Shown piece by piece: positions 10,049-20,585 of a stretch of DNA of 64,000 nucleotides. The DNA is taken from NCBI GenBank assembly GCA_024741835.1, contig JAENRP010000011.1:77016-141015 (forward strand), in the 5' to 3' direction. The notes beneath the pieces were generated by a model. That model saw only the letters and a program-made list of their open reading frames with translations. It ran no database searches and was not told the origin of the DNA. Each line of letters opens with the position of its first letter. Within the stretch, counting starts at the first letter, position 1. A program made the translations under genes and the position numbers. The DNA comes from Diplocarpon mali. Its lineage: Eukaryota; Ascomycota; Leotiomycetes; Helotiales; Drepanopezizaceae.

Positions 10049-13000
10049 TTTTGTGGTTCAAGAGTCCGAGGCAACAGATAAATTCGAGTCTCGGAGTTGA
10101 GCTTCTGCAGAATATGTCTTGCTTTGGATATTTTAGATATGATCCGGAATCAAAATAATATTCTGACGGGCTTAGAGGTCTTTAATGTATTGACGTTCAG
10201 GAGATTCATGGTCTGTCAAATGCGAGAGGGCATCACACGACCTTTCCCAGACATTTCGTCATGTTTGACCGCAGTATTTATCCCCCCCTCCCCCAAAACC
10301 CTGAAATACGAGCATTAGATGATAAGTCTGAGGCTCGTAGCTAGGGCAGAGGGCACTGATCTCCTTAATCCAGCGAAGCTATTGCCAGCCGTCATCATTT
10401 TACGTGAAAGATGGGCAACAATGAGTCTTCCAGTACGGGGAATAACAGACAGTGGTGGTTCCCCAGCTGCTATTCCGTCATAAATTTTTAGTAATGAATT
10501 CGTAAGGCCAATCTAAGCCACACTCTCTCGACGTCCCAAGATTGCTGAATTTAGATCATGTTGCCTCGTCCATGTGAGATCACAAATACCAACATGTAGC
10601 ACAACTACTAGCTTGATAAAGTAGTTATTTCACATGAGCCATAAGGTACAGATATCATTCTTATTGATCAGGCAAAGCAGGTCGTAGAAAAATCGATGCT
10701 TCTTGTAAAATTGGGCGCGTAACAGTGCCAATAATCTAGTCTATTACATCTTGGGCGCCGAAAGATATAGAAACCCCCGTATCACTTTCATCGTTTCTCT
10801 GAACTCTATCAGAATCTGTAACATTTGGTATCCTTACAGGTCCTGTGACTTCGTACTGACCTGGAGGGTTCTCCTGGACCTCGCTAAACATGAAGACAGC
10901 GATCCATCATGGTCAGGGCGTATCTCGCAAATCACAACAGCAACTTAGTCGAGAGATAGACCATACAACCCCAAAATTATATGTTATTTATCGCTAGATA
11001 TACTTCTTCTCGATTCTTGCACAGCCTTTACCTTGAAATCTCGAAATAATGATTACAGCTACAATCATGAACAACGGCAGTAACCGAGAAATCCTCCCAT
11101 TTCCTAGCCCATCCAATCGCATCCGAGAACTGATCTTCATGATATCAAACCATCATCTCAATTCCAGATTTTCAAAAATAATGAGATCCCTTGATCGTCA
11201 GAGCAAACTTATCTGGTATGCCAACACGCGACAGTTTATCCCCTCTTTAATAAAAACCCTTTTTTCCTTCAATTGTGCTTCTAGAGGCGAGAGAGCATAG
11301 AGAAAGATAATGTCAGGGATTTATTTTTGCATTAAATTTGCAAAATGTAGGAGCCTCACCGGTGTATTACATTAGGAATGTATCGTACAAAAGAATTTAC
11401 TCTCACATCAGCACTTCCAAAGACACTCCCCATCCACCACCTTACCTTAATCACACACACGACTTAGCTTGAGGGTGATGATGGCTACCTGATACCTAGG
11501 ATGGACTTTTTAATGATTTCCAGTGGAGAGAAAAAGCACCTTTGTTGACAATCAAAAGTCATTAGATAACAATTGGTATGACAGTATGTATCCTCGTCGA
11601 ACCAGGCTGAGCTCATTTCGAGAGATTTATTCCGTATAATTCATGCTAGGATAAAAGCGGCGCAGTGGTTGATTATCTATGGACGGGAAGTGAGCACTCC
11701 AACCTTCCCTGGTCTCGTATTGTAGGAATATAGTGATTATAGGTCACGTGGGGGTCACATGCAGGGCCTTGGCATAGGCAGCATTACTTTACTCTAGATC
11801 TCTCCCTCTTCTTGTAATAATCATCAACAACGAATACAACCAAGAACAGAATCGATTCTCTCCCTTTAGTGCGCACACCTTGTGAAACCAACGCGTATAT
11901 AATCACCTGAAGAATTGAAAAGAATGGGCAGTGCAGCTGAGTAAGTCGGAAATGTCCTCTTCCCATTTTTCGGCAATGCGTCAAGTCTCCAAGCCCCTGC
12001 GTATACTTCTAAATCTCATTGCATCAACTCCACGGTCACATAGCGGTTAATCCGCACTCCAGAAAATTTATTGGACGCGATAATCAATTGATTCTTGTGG
12101 TATATAATGGAAATTGGGTGAGTCAATCACTTTCTCCCAGATAATTCCATCGCCTTTCCGGATATTCTCGGTGAAAGGGGAACTTGATGGCTGTAAGAAA
12201 GGCTGTGACCAGTGATGTCTGACATCTTGTTTGAACCCGTACGCTAAACGAGAGAATCTCACAGATGTCGATTATCTCCCTGATCTCCCTGATAGCTATT
12301 GGTATCGCCAATTGAGCAGGGAAGTGGTCCCGTTTGAGGAAAGCGGTATCCCGTGACCTTTCAAGACAGCAGAAGAAAATTTAAGAAACGACGCCTCGTG
12401 CACGACTCCCTTGGCTGGTATCTAAGAAAACCTAGATCTTTACCCGACCTCTGAAGGTTTTCCCAGATCTCATATCAAGGCACACCCTGGACCGTTTGCA
12501 CGCAAGGGCAAATTTTCTGTGGATTCATGACAAAAGCGCTTCTGCACGACTATCCAGATCTGTTAGAATAGGCATCATCTTTTCACGCTTCGTGCGGCGC
12601 AAGCAACGAAAAGCCCATAGATCGGGAAGCTCCTGAGCCGGGCGATATGTTTATTAATATTTCCGACTGGCGGCACTTGAGATAGACGAATCAGGGGGGC
12701 GACTCGCCAGCCCTGCCACAATTCGACTGCGGCTGGGGAACCTAGCAAAATTAAGCGAATCAAAACATCACCTCGACTCACCTCAGCAGTATTTGAGGTG
12801 CTGCCTTACAGATCATTCCGACTTCCCGCATCGTCTAAGCAGTGGCTGGTACACGTCTGAGGAGAGCAGCCTACATTGGACTTTGCTGAAGCGTTTACTT
12901 TCGCAGCCGAGAGTGGCAGCCTGTACCAACATCTCGATATAGCCGCCGCTAATGGCTGCGAATTACGGTATGTTACAGTCAGCTATTGTGAGAAATGAAG

Positions 13001-13173
13001 TATATATGATTTACTCTCCATCGTAAGTCTACATTCCCACTCTCCATCAGAAAATTAAATCATAAAGACCATCTCTGTCCCTGAATTATTTTCTGTCCCT
13101 TCTTTCCTCGTCAATTCCGTCACAATCATCCTACCGCCTTTATTGCTTCAGAAACTAGTGCAGTCTTTCCGAA
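10049..13173. other. 3.1-kb gene-poor region
   Basis: No ORF longer than about 85 codons, no recognisable domain, and no tRNA or repeat found. Base composition is moderately AT-rich. The last 200 bp before 13174, including the pyrimidine-rich run at 13080-13150, should be promoter and leader of the cupin gene. A non-coding transcript or a very decayed gene cannot be excluded by reading. Confidence 0.45.
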
Positions 13174-13941
13174 ATGCTTTTGAACTCCATGATTGCCTCG
13201 GCCATCCTGGCCCACGTCGCTATCGCGGCTCCCACTAGCCCAGAGCTAGCCCACACCTCATCCGCCGTCGCTGCTTCTACGACCGCAGCTCCAACAGGAC
13301 CCAGTCTCACTTCGCAGCTGCTCCTTGCAGATCTCGCCGCTGATAGATTCGGACTCATCCCCGACGACAAAGACTTCAGGTTCGACTTCAATAAAGCCGC
13401 CTTGAAGGGCAAAGCCGGAAAGGGTGGGGACATCATCGCCGCCAACCGCAAGACGTTCCCAGCCCTTGTCGGCACCGGATCCGGCATGGCTGTCGGCTTC
13501 CTGGGTCCGTGTGGCTTCAACACCCCTCACCTCCACCCTCGCGCCACCGAGCTCCAGATAGTCACTCAGGGCAAGCTCCGAGTCGAGATGGTCCCCGAGA
13601 ACGGGGTTTTCAACATTCCAGGCGACAACAAGAGCGGCCGCCGAGTCATCAAGAACACCGTCAACGCACTCGAGATGACTCCTTTCTACCAGGGCTCGGT
13701 CCACACCCAGTTCAACCCGGACTGCACCGACGCTGTTTTCGTTGCCTCTTTCGACTCCGAGGACTTCGGTGCCGGACAAGTTCTCGACGAAACTATCCAG
13801 TTCTCACCAGAGGTTGTTACTGCCGCGTTCGGGGAGGCTATCGATGGCGCTGATGTCGACGCGTTCAAGAAGGCTATCCCAGTGGCCATCGCCACGGGTG
13901 TCGAGTCGTGCCTTAGGAAGTGCAATATCAAGAAGCGTTGA
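13174..13941 (+). CDS. Secreted germin-like cupin (spherulin-1A type)
   Basis: Single-exon 255-aa bicupin-half protein of the germin/spherulin family. It has a hydrophobic signal peptide (about residues 1-19, ending AIAAP) and a Ser/Thr/Ala-rich spacer to about residue 48, followed by a cupin_1 domain. Cupin motif 1 is GFNTPHLHPRATELQ (metal ligands His119, His121 and Glu126) and motif 2 is FYQGSVHTQFNPDC (His177), so all four metal ligands are present. Four Cys are spread through the protein, including two near the C-terminus. Members can be structural encystment proteins, oxalate oxidases or superoxide dismutases, and the activity cannot be assigned. Codon usage is much more C-ending than in neighbouring genes, suggesting high expression. 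Confidence 0.88.
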   Translation: MLLNSMIASAILAHVAIAAPTSPELAHTSSAVAASTTAAPTGPSLTSQLLLADLAADRFGLIPDDKDFRFDFNKAALKGKAGKGGDIIAANRKTFPALVGTGSGMAVGFLGPCGFNTPHLHPRATELQIVTQGKLRVEMVPENGVFNIPGDNKSGRRVIKNTVNALEMTPFYQGSVHTQFNPDCTDAVFVASFDSEDFGAGQVLDETIQFSPEVVTAAFGEAIDGADVDAFKKAIPVAIATGVESCLRKCNIKKR

Positions 13942-14063
13942 ATCGCTTACCTGTCAATGCCCCCTCCCCTGATGACAATACGGTACAGTCCAGACGCAGG
14001 AAATTAGACGGCAACGATGTCACAGCATTGAATTTTTTTTTGGCTTGTTTTTTTGAGGATGTA

Positions 14064-14081
14064 GGGGGGGTGGGGGGTGGG
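14064..14081 (+). repeat. G-rich tract with G-quadruplex pattern
   Basis: Runs of 7, 6 and 3 G separated by single T, which satisfies the four-tract G3+N1-7 pattern because the longer runs can be split. It lies about 120 bp after the cupin stop, so it may fall in the cupin 3' UTR. Confidence 0.55.
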
Positions 14082-15483
14082 TTGCATTAGGTTTGGAGTT
14101 CAGCATAGCAGCATAGCAGCATACTATCGGGCCAATTTTGGCATCATTCCTGGAGTCTATTTACTTCTGAAAGAGAGAAACATTTTAAATCACTCGCTTT
14201 CGGGATGCTGACTGACGCGATAGTGGTGGTGGCTATCAGGAGTAGAAATAAAACCGATTCGAGCCCGATCCTCTCGAAGACTTCTTTCTTCCCCGCTACT
14301 GTTCGTTGATTCTCTATCGTCTCGTGTAGGTCTACCGTCTCGGGCCGATTCACTGAGGCGAGCCGGAGGTAAAACTTCGCAATTAGTTCACGCCGTACGT
14401 ATCCAAGCACCCTTCGGCAAAGGGCTGCTGAAGCTTCTCAAGCTTGCCGCCCCATCTGCTCCCCGCTGATCACGCAGAATCCGTGGGAGCGTGTTTGCGT
14501 AGCGTTTCCTCTGAAAGTTGGGGAGGGACTCTTCAGCACGTATCCTAGCACACGAGAGCAGCCAGGCTGGGAGTTTGCTAGCCGTCACCTTTTTCCTCTA
14601 AATGCCTGTGATCTGATGTGATGCACACAAGTGGCAGAGAGACTGCTCCTATCCTCACCGTGACACGGCATTCAAACAGCCGATCTTCGTATTGGAGCGT
14701 TTTGGGCCCGATGAGGGCTCGCTAGGCAGTCTGGTAAGTGATGATAGCGGAGCTGGCCATATCAGCTTGATGTTTTCAGCCAGTGCTGTCGGAATAGTCT
14801 CACCTCTTGGGTACTGTCGACTTTCGGCCGTGAGAATCGCCGAAGGAAGTGGGAAACCGGGAATTTAATCACTCGCCTGGTCTTCAAGACGTCTTAGTAC
14901 CATCCTTCCTTTGCAGCTGGTATCCACGAGGATTCGACAAGATCGAGTCAAAAGACTGGGTACAACTATACAGCTCCAGGAATGCGCTTCACGTTTCGGA
15001 CCGAGGAAGGACAGCATGACTGAGCACAGTTCTACACCGAGAATTTGGGCACAATAAACGCTCCTCTACATGTCGCTGCTGTGTACCGTATGATATCTCT
15101 TAGCAGAGCTCCTTCAATCGCCCACCTCGATTTCTCGCAACTGAGAGCTCGTAATTCAATACACGACTCCAAAGCTCCGTCACCTCGAGCAAGTACCCAG
15201 AGTCCCCCTGTCATCGCCCATGTCCTGATACGCCATCAGGAAATACTCATAGTGCCTCCGCAACAAGGATAGACAGCGCGAAGAACGGTGGGGGAACCTT
15301 CACGCCCGCTGGTTTGGCAAGCCGGCGGAACACGGTAGGTGGTGGGGTAAACAGGACAATGTGGACTGCTTGCTAGATGATAGGTTGGAAGCGTTCTTCA
15401 TCGTGGGCGAGGAAAACCCCTGCCAGCCGTTCTTGGTTCCAGAGACGTGGGATCTGCGAGACCACTGTCTGCGAGACCATCAG

Positions 15484-15774
15484 TTAGAGGACCTCCCTAC
15501 CAGTAGACTTGCGATGCTTTAACAGTGTCGAGGCCATACCCCGACCACCTCGAGCAGCCAACCAGTCTTGAAAACCGAGGCTGATTGTCGTCTCACGGGG
15601 AAGCAGAGGGTGCGAGGTTGGTCGATCGGATAGGGTGGTATTGGAGATGTCCCAGATAGACCCGACGGTGGCTTGTAAAGTGTTTTCAATTGGAGCAGCC
15701 GGAGCATTGCTGGCCAAGGCAAGGAGGAGGATCACTGCTAGGGCAAAGCTTTCGCTATCTGCGAAGAATGACAT
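15484..15774 (-). CDS. Possible small secreted protein (weak)
   Basis: Uninterrupted 96-codon frame if started at the internal Met at 15774; the frame is open for 19 more codons upstream. It begins with a hydrophobic stretch (FALAVILLLALASNAPAAP) that resembles a signal peptide with an Ala-x-Ala cleavage site. It continues with a basic, Gly/Arg-containing tail and no Cys. No family is recognised, and it sits in a 3-kb gap where random ORFs are common. Confidence 0.28.
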   Translation of the reverse strand: MSFFADSESFALAVILLLALASNAPAAPIENTLQATVGSIWDISNTTLSDRPTSHPLLPRETTISLGFQDWLAARGGRGMASTLLKHRKSTGREVL

Positions 15775-17007
15775 CTTGAAGACTGGCTTGAGAGAGTCCT
15801 CGGCTGAGCCGTCGTTCACCAGGAACTCCATATCGAGGAAATCAATAGGAAGGGCTCACCTCGAATACTGCGCCCTAAGCCACTTCTTTAGGCCAGAGGG
15901 CCTGTCGATGGGTGAAGGAAAACAAGTATGGTCTGTGTGTCTGTCGACCGACTTCTTTTCCTATTAGCTACAAGTTGTTTTAGTGTCTAGTCTATCCTTT
16001 GCTAGACACAGATCTTGGGGTATAACTCTGTACTTTTGAGAAAGGCTTTGGAGTCGCTCAGCACGAAATACTCTCGAATCCCTGTCCACCATGGCAAGAT
16101 ATTTCGAGGTTTTTTGCGGAGGGAGGCTTTTGAAATTCCAGAGTTATCTGCCCCCCCGAAGACCTAGACCTGCGGAAGGAGTAAGCGGCGATAAAAACAC
16201 GTGGAAGAGAAACAAAATCGAAAGAGTCGTCAATAGGCGGATCGTCAAGTACGAAAAGACAGACACCGCTTGACATTTACCCCAGGGGCAAATGCTGGGG
16301 AAAGGAGTGGAATCAATGGTATGAAAGCGCCCATGAACGGCTCCAGGAATCCGAAGACACATGTTAGGATATATGTCGGGTTTCTTTGCCAGAACCTGAG
16401 TCCGTTCACGGATAAGTTGTTACTTCACGGCGGCCGAGGGTAAGGCTTTAGGTTTGTCATTCGAATCATTGCTATCGAATGATCGAGCCTCCCTCTCCCT
16501 TCTGCCGTAACGTACACGGAGTAGCAAGGAAGGGTGGTGAACGAGCTTCGATCCTAGCTGAGGACGGCGGGGTCGTTGGAGGGGGAGGAGAAGTGAACCG
16601 GACCCACGCTCGCAGCCAAAATGAGAGCTGGTGAACGGATTTACTTAACCACCCTGGTAGTCGCCATCTTCTGGGCCTGTTTCTCCTGTTTGGCCTGCCT
16701 GCTGGGGACTGAATCAGAAACGTTTTCTTTTTTCTTTTCTTTGCTTGTTGAAAATATACCTTTGGACTGTTCTCATCTAGAGCCCCGACCCGAGACAACC
16801 CCTTTCCCCATTATCTGATGCTTCTTATTCTTCTGTGAACTAGAGCCCTGGTAAGTGCATACGCAAAGCAATCTTGCGGATGCAGCCGATCAAACGTTGA
16901 TTCGGAACAAAGTCAAATTCGGGGTATCTCGGTCTACCTATGCAACTCTATACCAGAATCTACCTTCTGCTCAGCCAACTCTTTTTACGTTCCTCTCGAT
17001 CCATTCC

Positions 17008-18335
17008 TTAATTCGCGGCCAAGATCGCCGCTGCCCCTTGCGCTGGCAAATCCTCCTCAGGGTACGCACCGGCCCGCGCAACTTCCTCCTTCTTCTTCAG
17101 TTTCACATCCTCCTCATGTGATTTATAGCTCGCGTAGCGAAGAGAGGTGAGAACCATGAAGGCCATGAAGAGGATACCCATCACCGAGCGCCGGGTGAGC
17201 ACCCATCTCAGGCCCTCGATCTCGGATTTGCTGTCGCTGTTGAGCAGGACGGTGATTTTGTAGTTAAGTTCCTGTATCTGCGAGGAGTAAGGTAAGCAGG
17301 ATATCGGGGAATGATGTGGGAGGTGGAGGGTGCGTGCGTACCTTGCTCTCCATGGTCCGTTGTTCGGATCGGACAGACATCTTCCGATCGTCGAACATGC
17401 CTTTCAGATCATCCTTCAGACTGAGGAGTTCCTGCGTAAGTTTCTGGTTCAGGATATCCACTTCGTGCTGTAGAAGCGTCCTCTCCCTCCTCATAGCCTC
17501 CTCATCCTTCTTCCTCGTATTCTGGATCTCAGTCTTCAGCTCCGAACAAGCTGCACGGAAGAGATATGTTTCCTTGCCACCGTCAGCAAATCTCCCACGT
17601 CCGTTCTGACGAACTCACGTTCTCAACATCACTCTTGCTGACCAGCCCTGCCTTCGCCACATCCAAATTAAGTGCCAGCAACCCCCTCACAGCCTTCATA
17701 GCCGTAATACTCTGATCCGTGGTGAAGCCTCCCGCCTCCACCTGCTGCACGAGCGTATAAGTATCGAAATGGTGCACATAAGGTGGTGTCTGCAAATTCG
17801 GCGGCTTCCCCGCGTTCTGCTCTTCCGCCGTCTCCGGCGGAGGCATGTGCAGCACCGTCTCGAGCGGTGCTACACTTTCACCCGTCCTGGCAGCGGCCTG
17901 TTGTCGTAGGTTCGAGTCCCCTGGCTTGCCTGGATCAGCAATGGGTACACCCTCATCCCCTGGTATCCATGCAGCAGCCTGTGTCTCCTCGGACAACGGA
18001 GCCGCCGACGATGGTTCGGACTTGGCTTTCTTCTCTCCGGCTTTCTCCGCCTCTGATGCCTTTTGTCGAGGCTTCCCATCCTTCGATTCTTCCTCAGGTG
18101 TGTACCCTTTCACCCTATCCGCTCTCTCCCCGGGCGCGAGGAACGGCTCTACGGCCTTCCCATGCCTCTGCACGAACCTTTCGTGCTTCCTTCCCGCAAT
18201 AGTGAGGCTCCTGCTAACTTGGCATTGTCGCCGCGAGATTCGAGCTCGCACGCTGAGGTTTGGGGCGGAAGATTCGTAGATGCGCAGAGGCCGGAAGAGA
18301 TGGGGGTAGAGGAAGGTCAGTCGCGTTGTGGACAT
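17008..18335 (-). CDS. FMP32: Mitochondrial coiled-coil protein FMP32 / DUF1640 (CCDC90-MCUR1) family
   Basis: Exons 18335-17619, 17572-17342 and 17277-17008 (405 aa). The N-terminus is rich in Arg, Ser and Leu without acids for about 50 residues, as expected of a mitochondrial presequence. A long Pro/Glu/Ala-rich linker follows, and from about residue 200 the conserved DUF1640 domain begins (HFDTYTLVQQVEAGGFT, then AMKAVRGLLALNLDVA). A coiled coil follows (VDILNQKLTQELLSLKDDLK) and one C-terminal membrane helix (VMGILFMAFMVLTSLRYA). This is the family of yeast Fmp32, and of MCUR1 and CCDC90B, inner-membrane proteins linked to complex IV assembly and the calcium uniporter. The linker makes it about twice the length of yeast Fmp32. 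The sequence VENETYLFRAACSEL is restored across intron 1. Confidence 0.85.
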
Positions 18336-18775
18336 GGCTGGTTGGGGTTCTAGTAAGGGAGAGAGGTCTAGAACAGGAGGGGTTGGTCGTCGGCAGTACG
18401 TGGGATGTGAGAAATCTTGGCACAGCCTTGTTGACGAGGCTGTGTATGACAAGAGCGCGGGATGCGGATTGATGAGATGAGATGTGGGTAGCCAATATGG
18501 GTTACTGCATACATCTCCCGCTAACAGGATGTAGGGTTTTCCACAAATGCTCCGTAGAAGCATTACCGAGTACCACGTTCGACCTGCTGACAACCATCGC
18601 GACTAGCGGTTCCCAAGTCTTCAATACCACGCAGCAGGCCGCACGAGGCAGCGAATAAGTCAGCTGGTTCAGATGGAGACTTAGGGCAAGACTATGGCAA
18701 CCCAAGGCATCTATCCTATCCTCACGTCGCTGCTTGGCGGTTTTTTTTCCTTCTCATTCCCATGATCTTGCAATC
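18336..18775. other. Spacer between kynureninase 3' end and FMP32 start
   Basis: 440 bp; FMP32 and kynureninase are both on the minus strand, so this holds the FMP32 promoter and the kynureninase 3' UTR. No motif is identified. Confidence 0.5.
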
Positions 18776-20585
18776 TCAACGCTTCACAGCAACAAGCAGG
18801 GCCTCCTTGAACGCCTCCACAAAGTCCCAACAATCCGTAAAGGTATTATAAAGCGGGGCAGGAGCCACTCGGATGACATCCGGTCTACGCTCATCTACAA
18901 CGACACCTCTTTCTTCCAGCGCGAGCATAACCTTATCCAGCAGACCCGGATGCAGTTTTAAGCTCAACTGGGCTCCTCTCGCCTCTGGTTCTTTCGGTGT
19001 GAGGATATCGAATCGCTTCTCGCCATGTGTCTTCATGCCCAGAAGTAAGATCTCCAGGTAAGCAGTGAGCTTCACAGACTTCTCGCGTAAAGGACCGATG
19101 CCACCAGCGAGAGCGAAAACCTCCAGAGAGGCTGTCAGACTCGTGATATCTAGTATCGAGGGATTGGATAGCTGGAAGCCGGCGGCGCCTTGTATAGGCA
19201 CAAACTTGTTGTCCATGGCAAACCGAGATGACTTGTCGCTACCCCACCAGCCACTCAATCTGTTCACGAAGACCTTCTTGCCACCTTTGGTGGAAACCTG
19301 GCCATTGCGCTCGTGGACAAACAGTCCGCCGGCAGCTCCAGGGCCGGCATTGAGATACTTGTAGCTGCACCAAGCCGCTGCATCGACGTTCCAGTCATGT
19401 AGTGCAAGAGGGACATTGCCGACTGCGTGGGCTAGATCCCAGATTACGAATATCCCGGCGGCTTGGGCTACTGCTGTGATGGTAGGGATATCGAGAAGTT
19501 GGCCAGTGTAAAATTGAATGCCGGGCAGGAGGAGAAGTGCAGTGGTAGAGCTGTGCTCTTTGATGACGGATAAGATGTGAGATGTTGAGAGTGGTGGCTG
19601 TGGAAGAGCCGGTGCCTCAATTGTGACCAACGAAGTCTCGGATGAGAGATTGTGGTGAAGGATTTGAGACTCGGCTGCAAACTAGATTATGTTAGTCGCA
19701 TGATAGGGAAGGTACCTTTTTTTTTTTTTTTTTTGAAAAAATAAAAAACAAAAAATAAGAAATAAAAATAAAAATAAAAACAACTGTTGCTTCACACACA
19801 ACGGAGCTAAGAGAAGACTTGCTGGCGCTCTACTAGCATAGAGTCTCGGGACTAGCTGCTGGACCCCCGAGCGCCTGCTCAAGAGAAAGAAGAAAGTGAT
19901 CACCCACATGGTCAGACGGAAACGCCTGGCTCTCAATGATGATCTTATGACGGCCATTAATATCTGGCCTGTAAAATGCAGAGAGCAAGAGATGGAGATT
20001 CGCTGTCAAGGTTTCCATGACAGCAACCTCGGAAGAAAGTGCACCGACGATAGGAGCAATGCATTCGGAAGCCTTCGTATCAGCATCTAGCCAGGTCGGT
20101 AAAGGACTCCCAGCAAGAGGCTTGAAGTGGCCATGGACGCCTTGGGTAGCCCAGGTGGTGAAATACTGTTGCATACGTATCGCTACCAGACGAGGCTGGA
20201 CTCCAAGAGAATTACCACATAAGTAAACAGAGGCTTCGGACCCTGCAGAGTCACAGGTTTCTGCCCTGGTTCAGCTCTGAAACGTCACCGTTCCCGGGGA
20301 ATGGCCGGGTCACTTACCCGCTTCTGGGAGGGACTTGACTTTCAGCTGAGCTTTGGTTGGGACCAAGAACTCCCGCCTCGTATGCTTGAGAGGATCGTGA
20401 GCATCAAGAGCCATGGCATCCTCCCTGTTGCTGTTGTACCGATAAGCGAGGTTCAAGTGCCAAGAGCAGGACGCTACACGAATGGTCGAGTTCTGAGATG
20501 GGGGGGTTGGTCTCCAAGCTTGCAGATGATTTGCGACGGGAGAATCTGAGGAGCACTTACTGCCCGTGTGGGCGTGCCTCTCCAT
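18776..20585 (-). CDS. BNA5: Kynureninase
   Basis: PLP enzyme cleaving kynurenine/3-hydroxykynurenine to anthranilate/3-hydroxyanthranilate and alanine, in tryptophan degradation and de novo NAD synthesis. Firm exons are (20414 or upstream)-20318, 20242-19908 and 19681-18776. Seen: SVYLCGNSLGVQPRLV, HKIIIESQAFPSDHFAAESQ (rebuilt across intron 2), VIWDLAHAVGN, and the Schiff-base lysine context AAWCSYKYLNAGPG. The start is uncertain. Met at 20414 gives 445 aa. Met at 20583-20585 with an 87-nt intron (20560-20474, donor gtaagt, phase 1) gives 473 aa, closer to the family length. That intron is a multiple of three without stops, so its retention would also stay open. Intron 2 (226 nt) is unusually long and holds a T18/A-rich tract. 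Confidence 0.92.
19717..19790. repeat. Poly-T18 / A-rich low-complexity tract in kynureninase intron
   Basis: Eighteen T, then about 55 bases that are almost only A with scattered T, C and G, on the plus strand. On the transcribed strand this is a long U-rich run followed by A18, which could pair into a hairpin. It lies just upstream of the 3' splice site (CTAG at 19682). Confidence 0.8.

Larger units (their letters stand above)
13942..17007. other. 3-kb gene-poor region with G-rich tract and a doubtful ORF
   Basis: Between the cupin gene and FMP32. It contains a G-run at 14064-14081, three tandem GCATAGCA-type units at about 14102-14125, and one weak secreted ORF at 15484-15774. Other short ORFs overlap in several frames and look random. 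Confidence 0.45.

Noticed and set aside
13258..13779. 173-codon minus-strand ORF
   Set aside because: Antisense to the cupin gene, produced by its C-ending codons.
17910..17945. tRNA B-box-like sequence GGTTCGAGTCCC
   Set aside because: It lies inside the conserved-phase coding exon of FMP32 and no A box, anticodon arm or acceptor stem can be paired around it.
17783..18279. Two 139-144-codon plus-strand ORFs
   Set aside because: Antisense overlaps of the FMP32 low-complexity linker in two frames at once.
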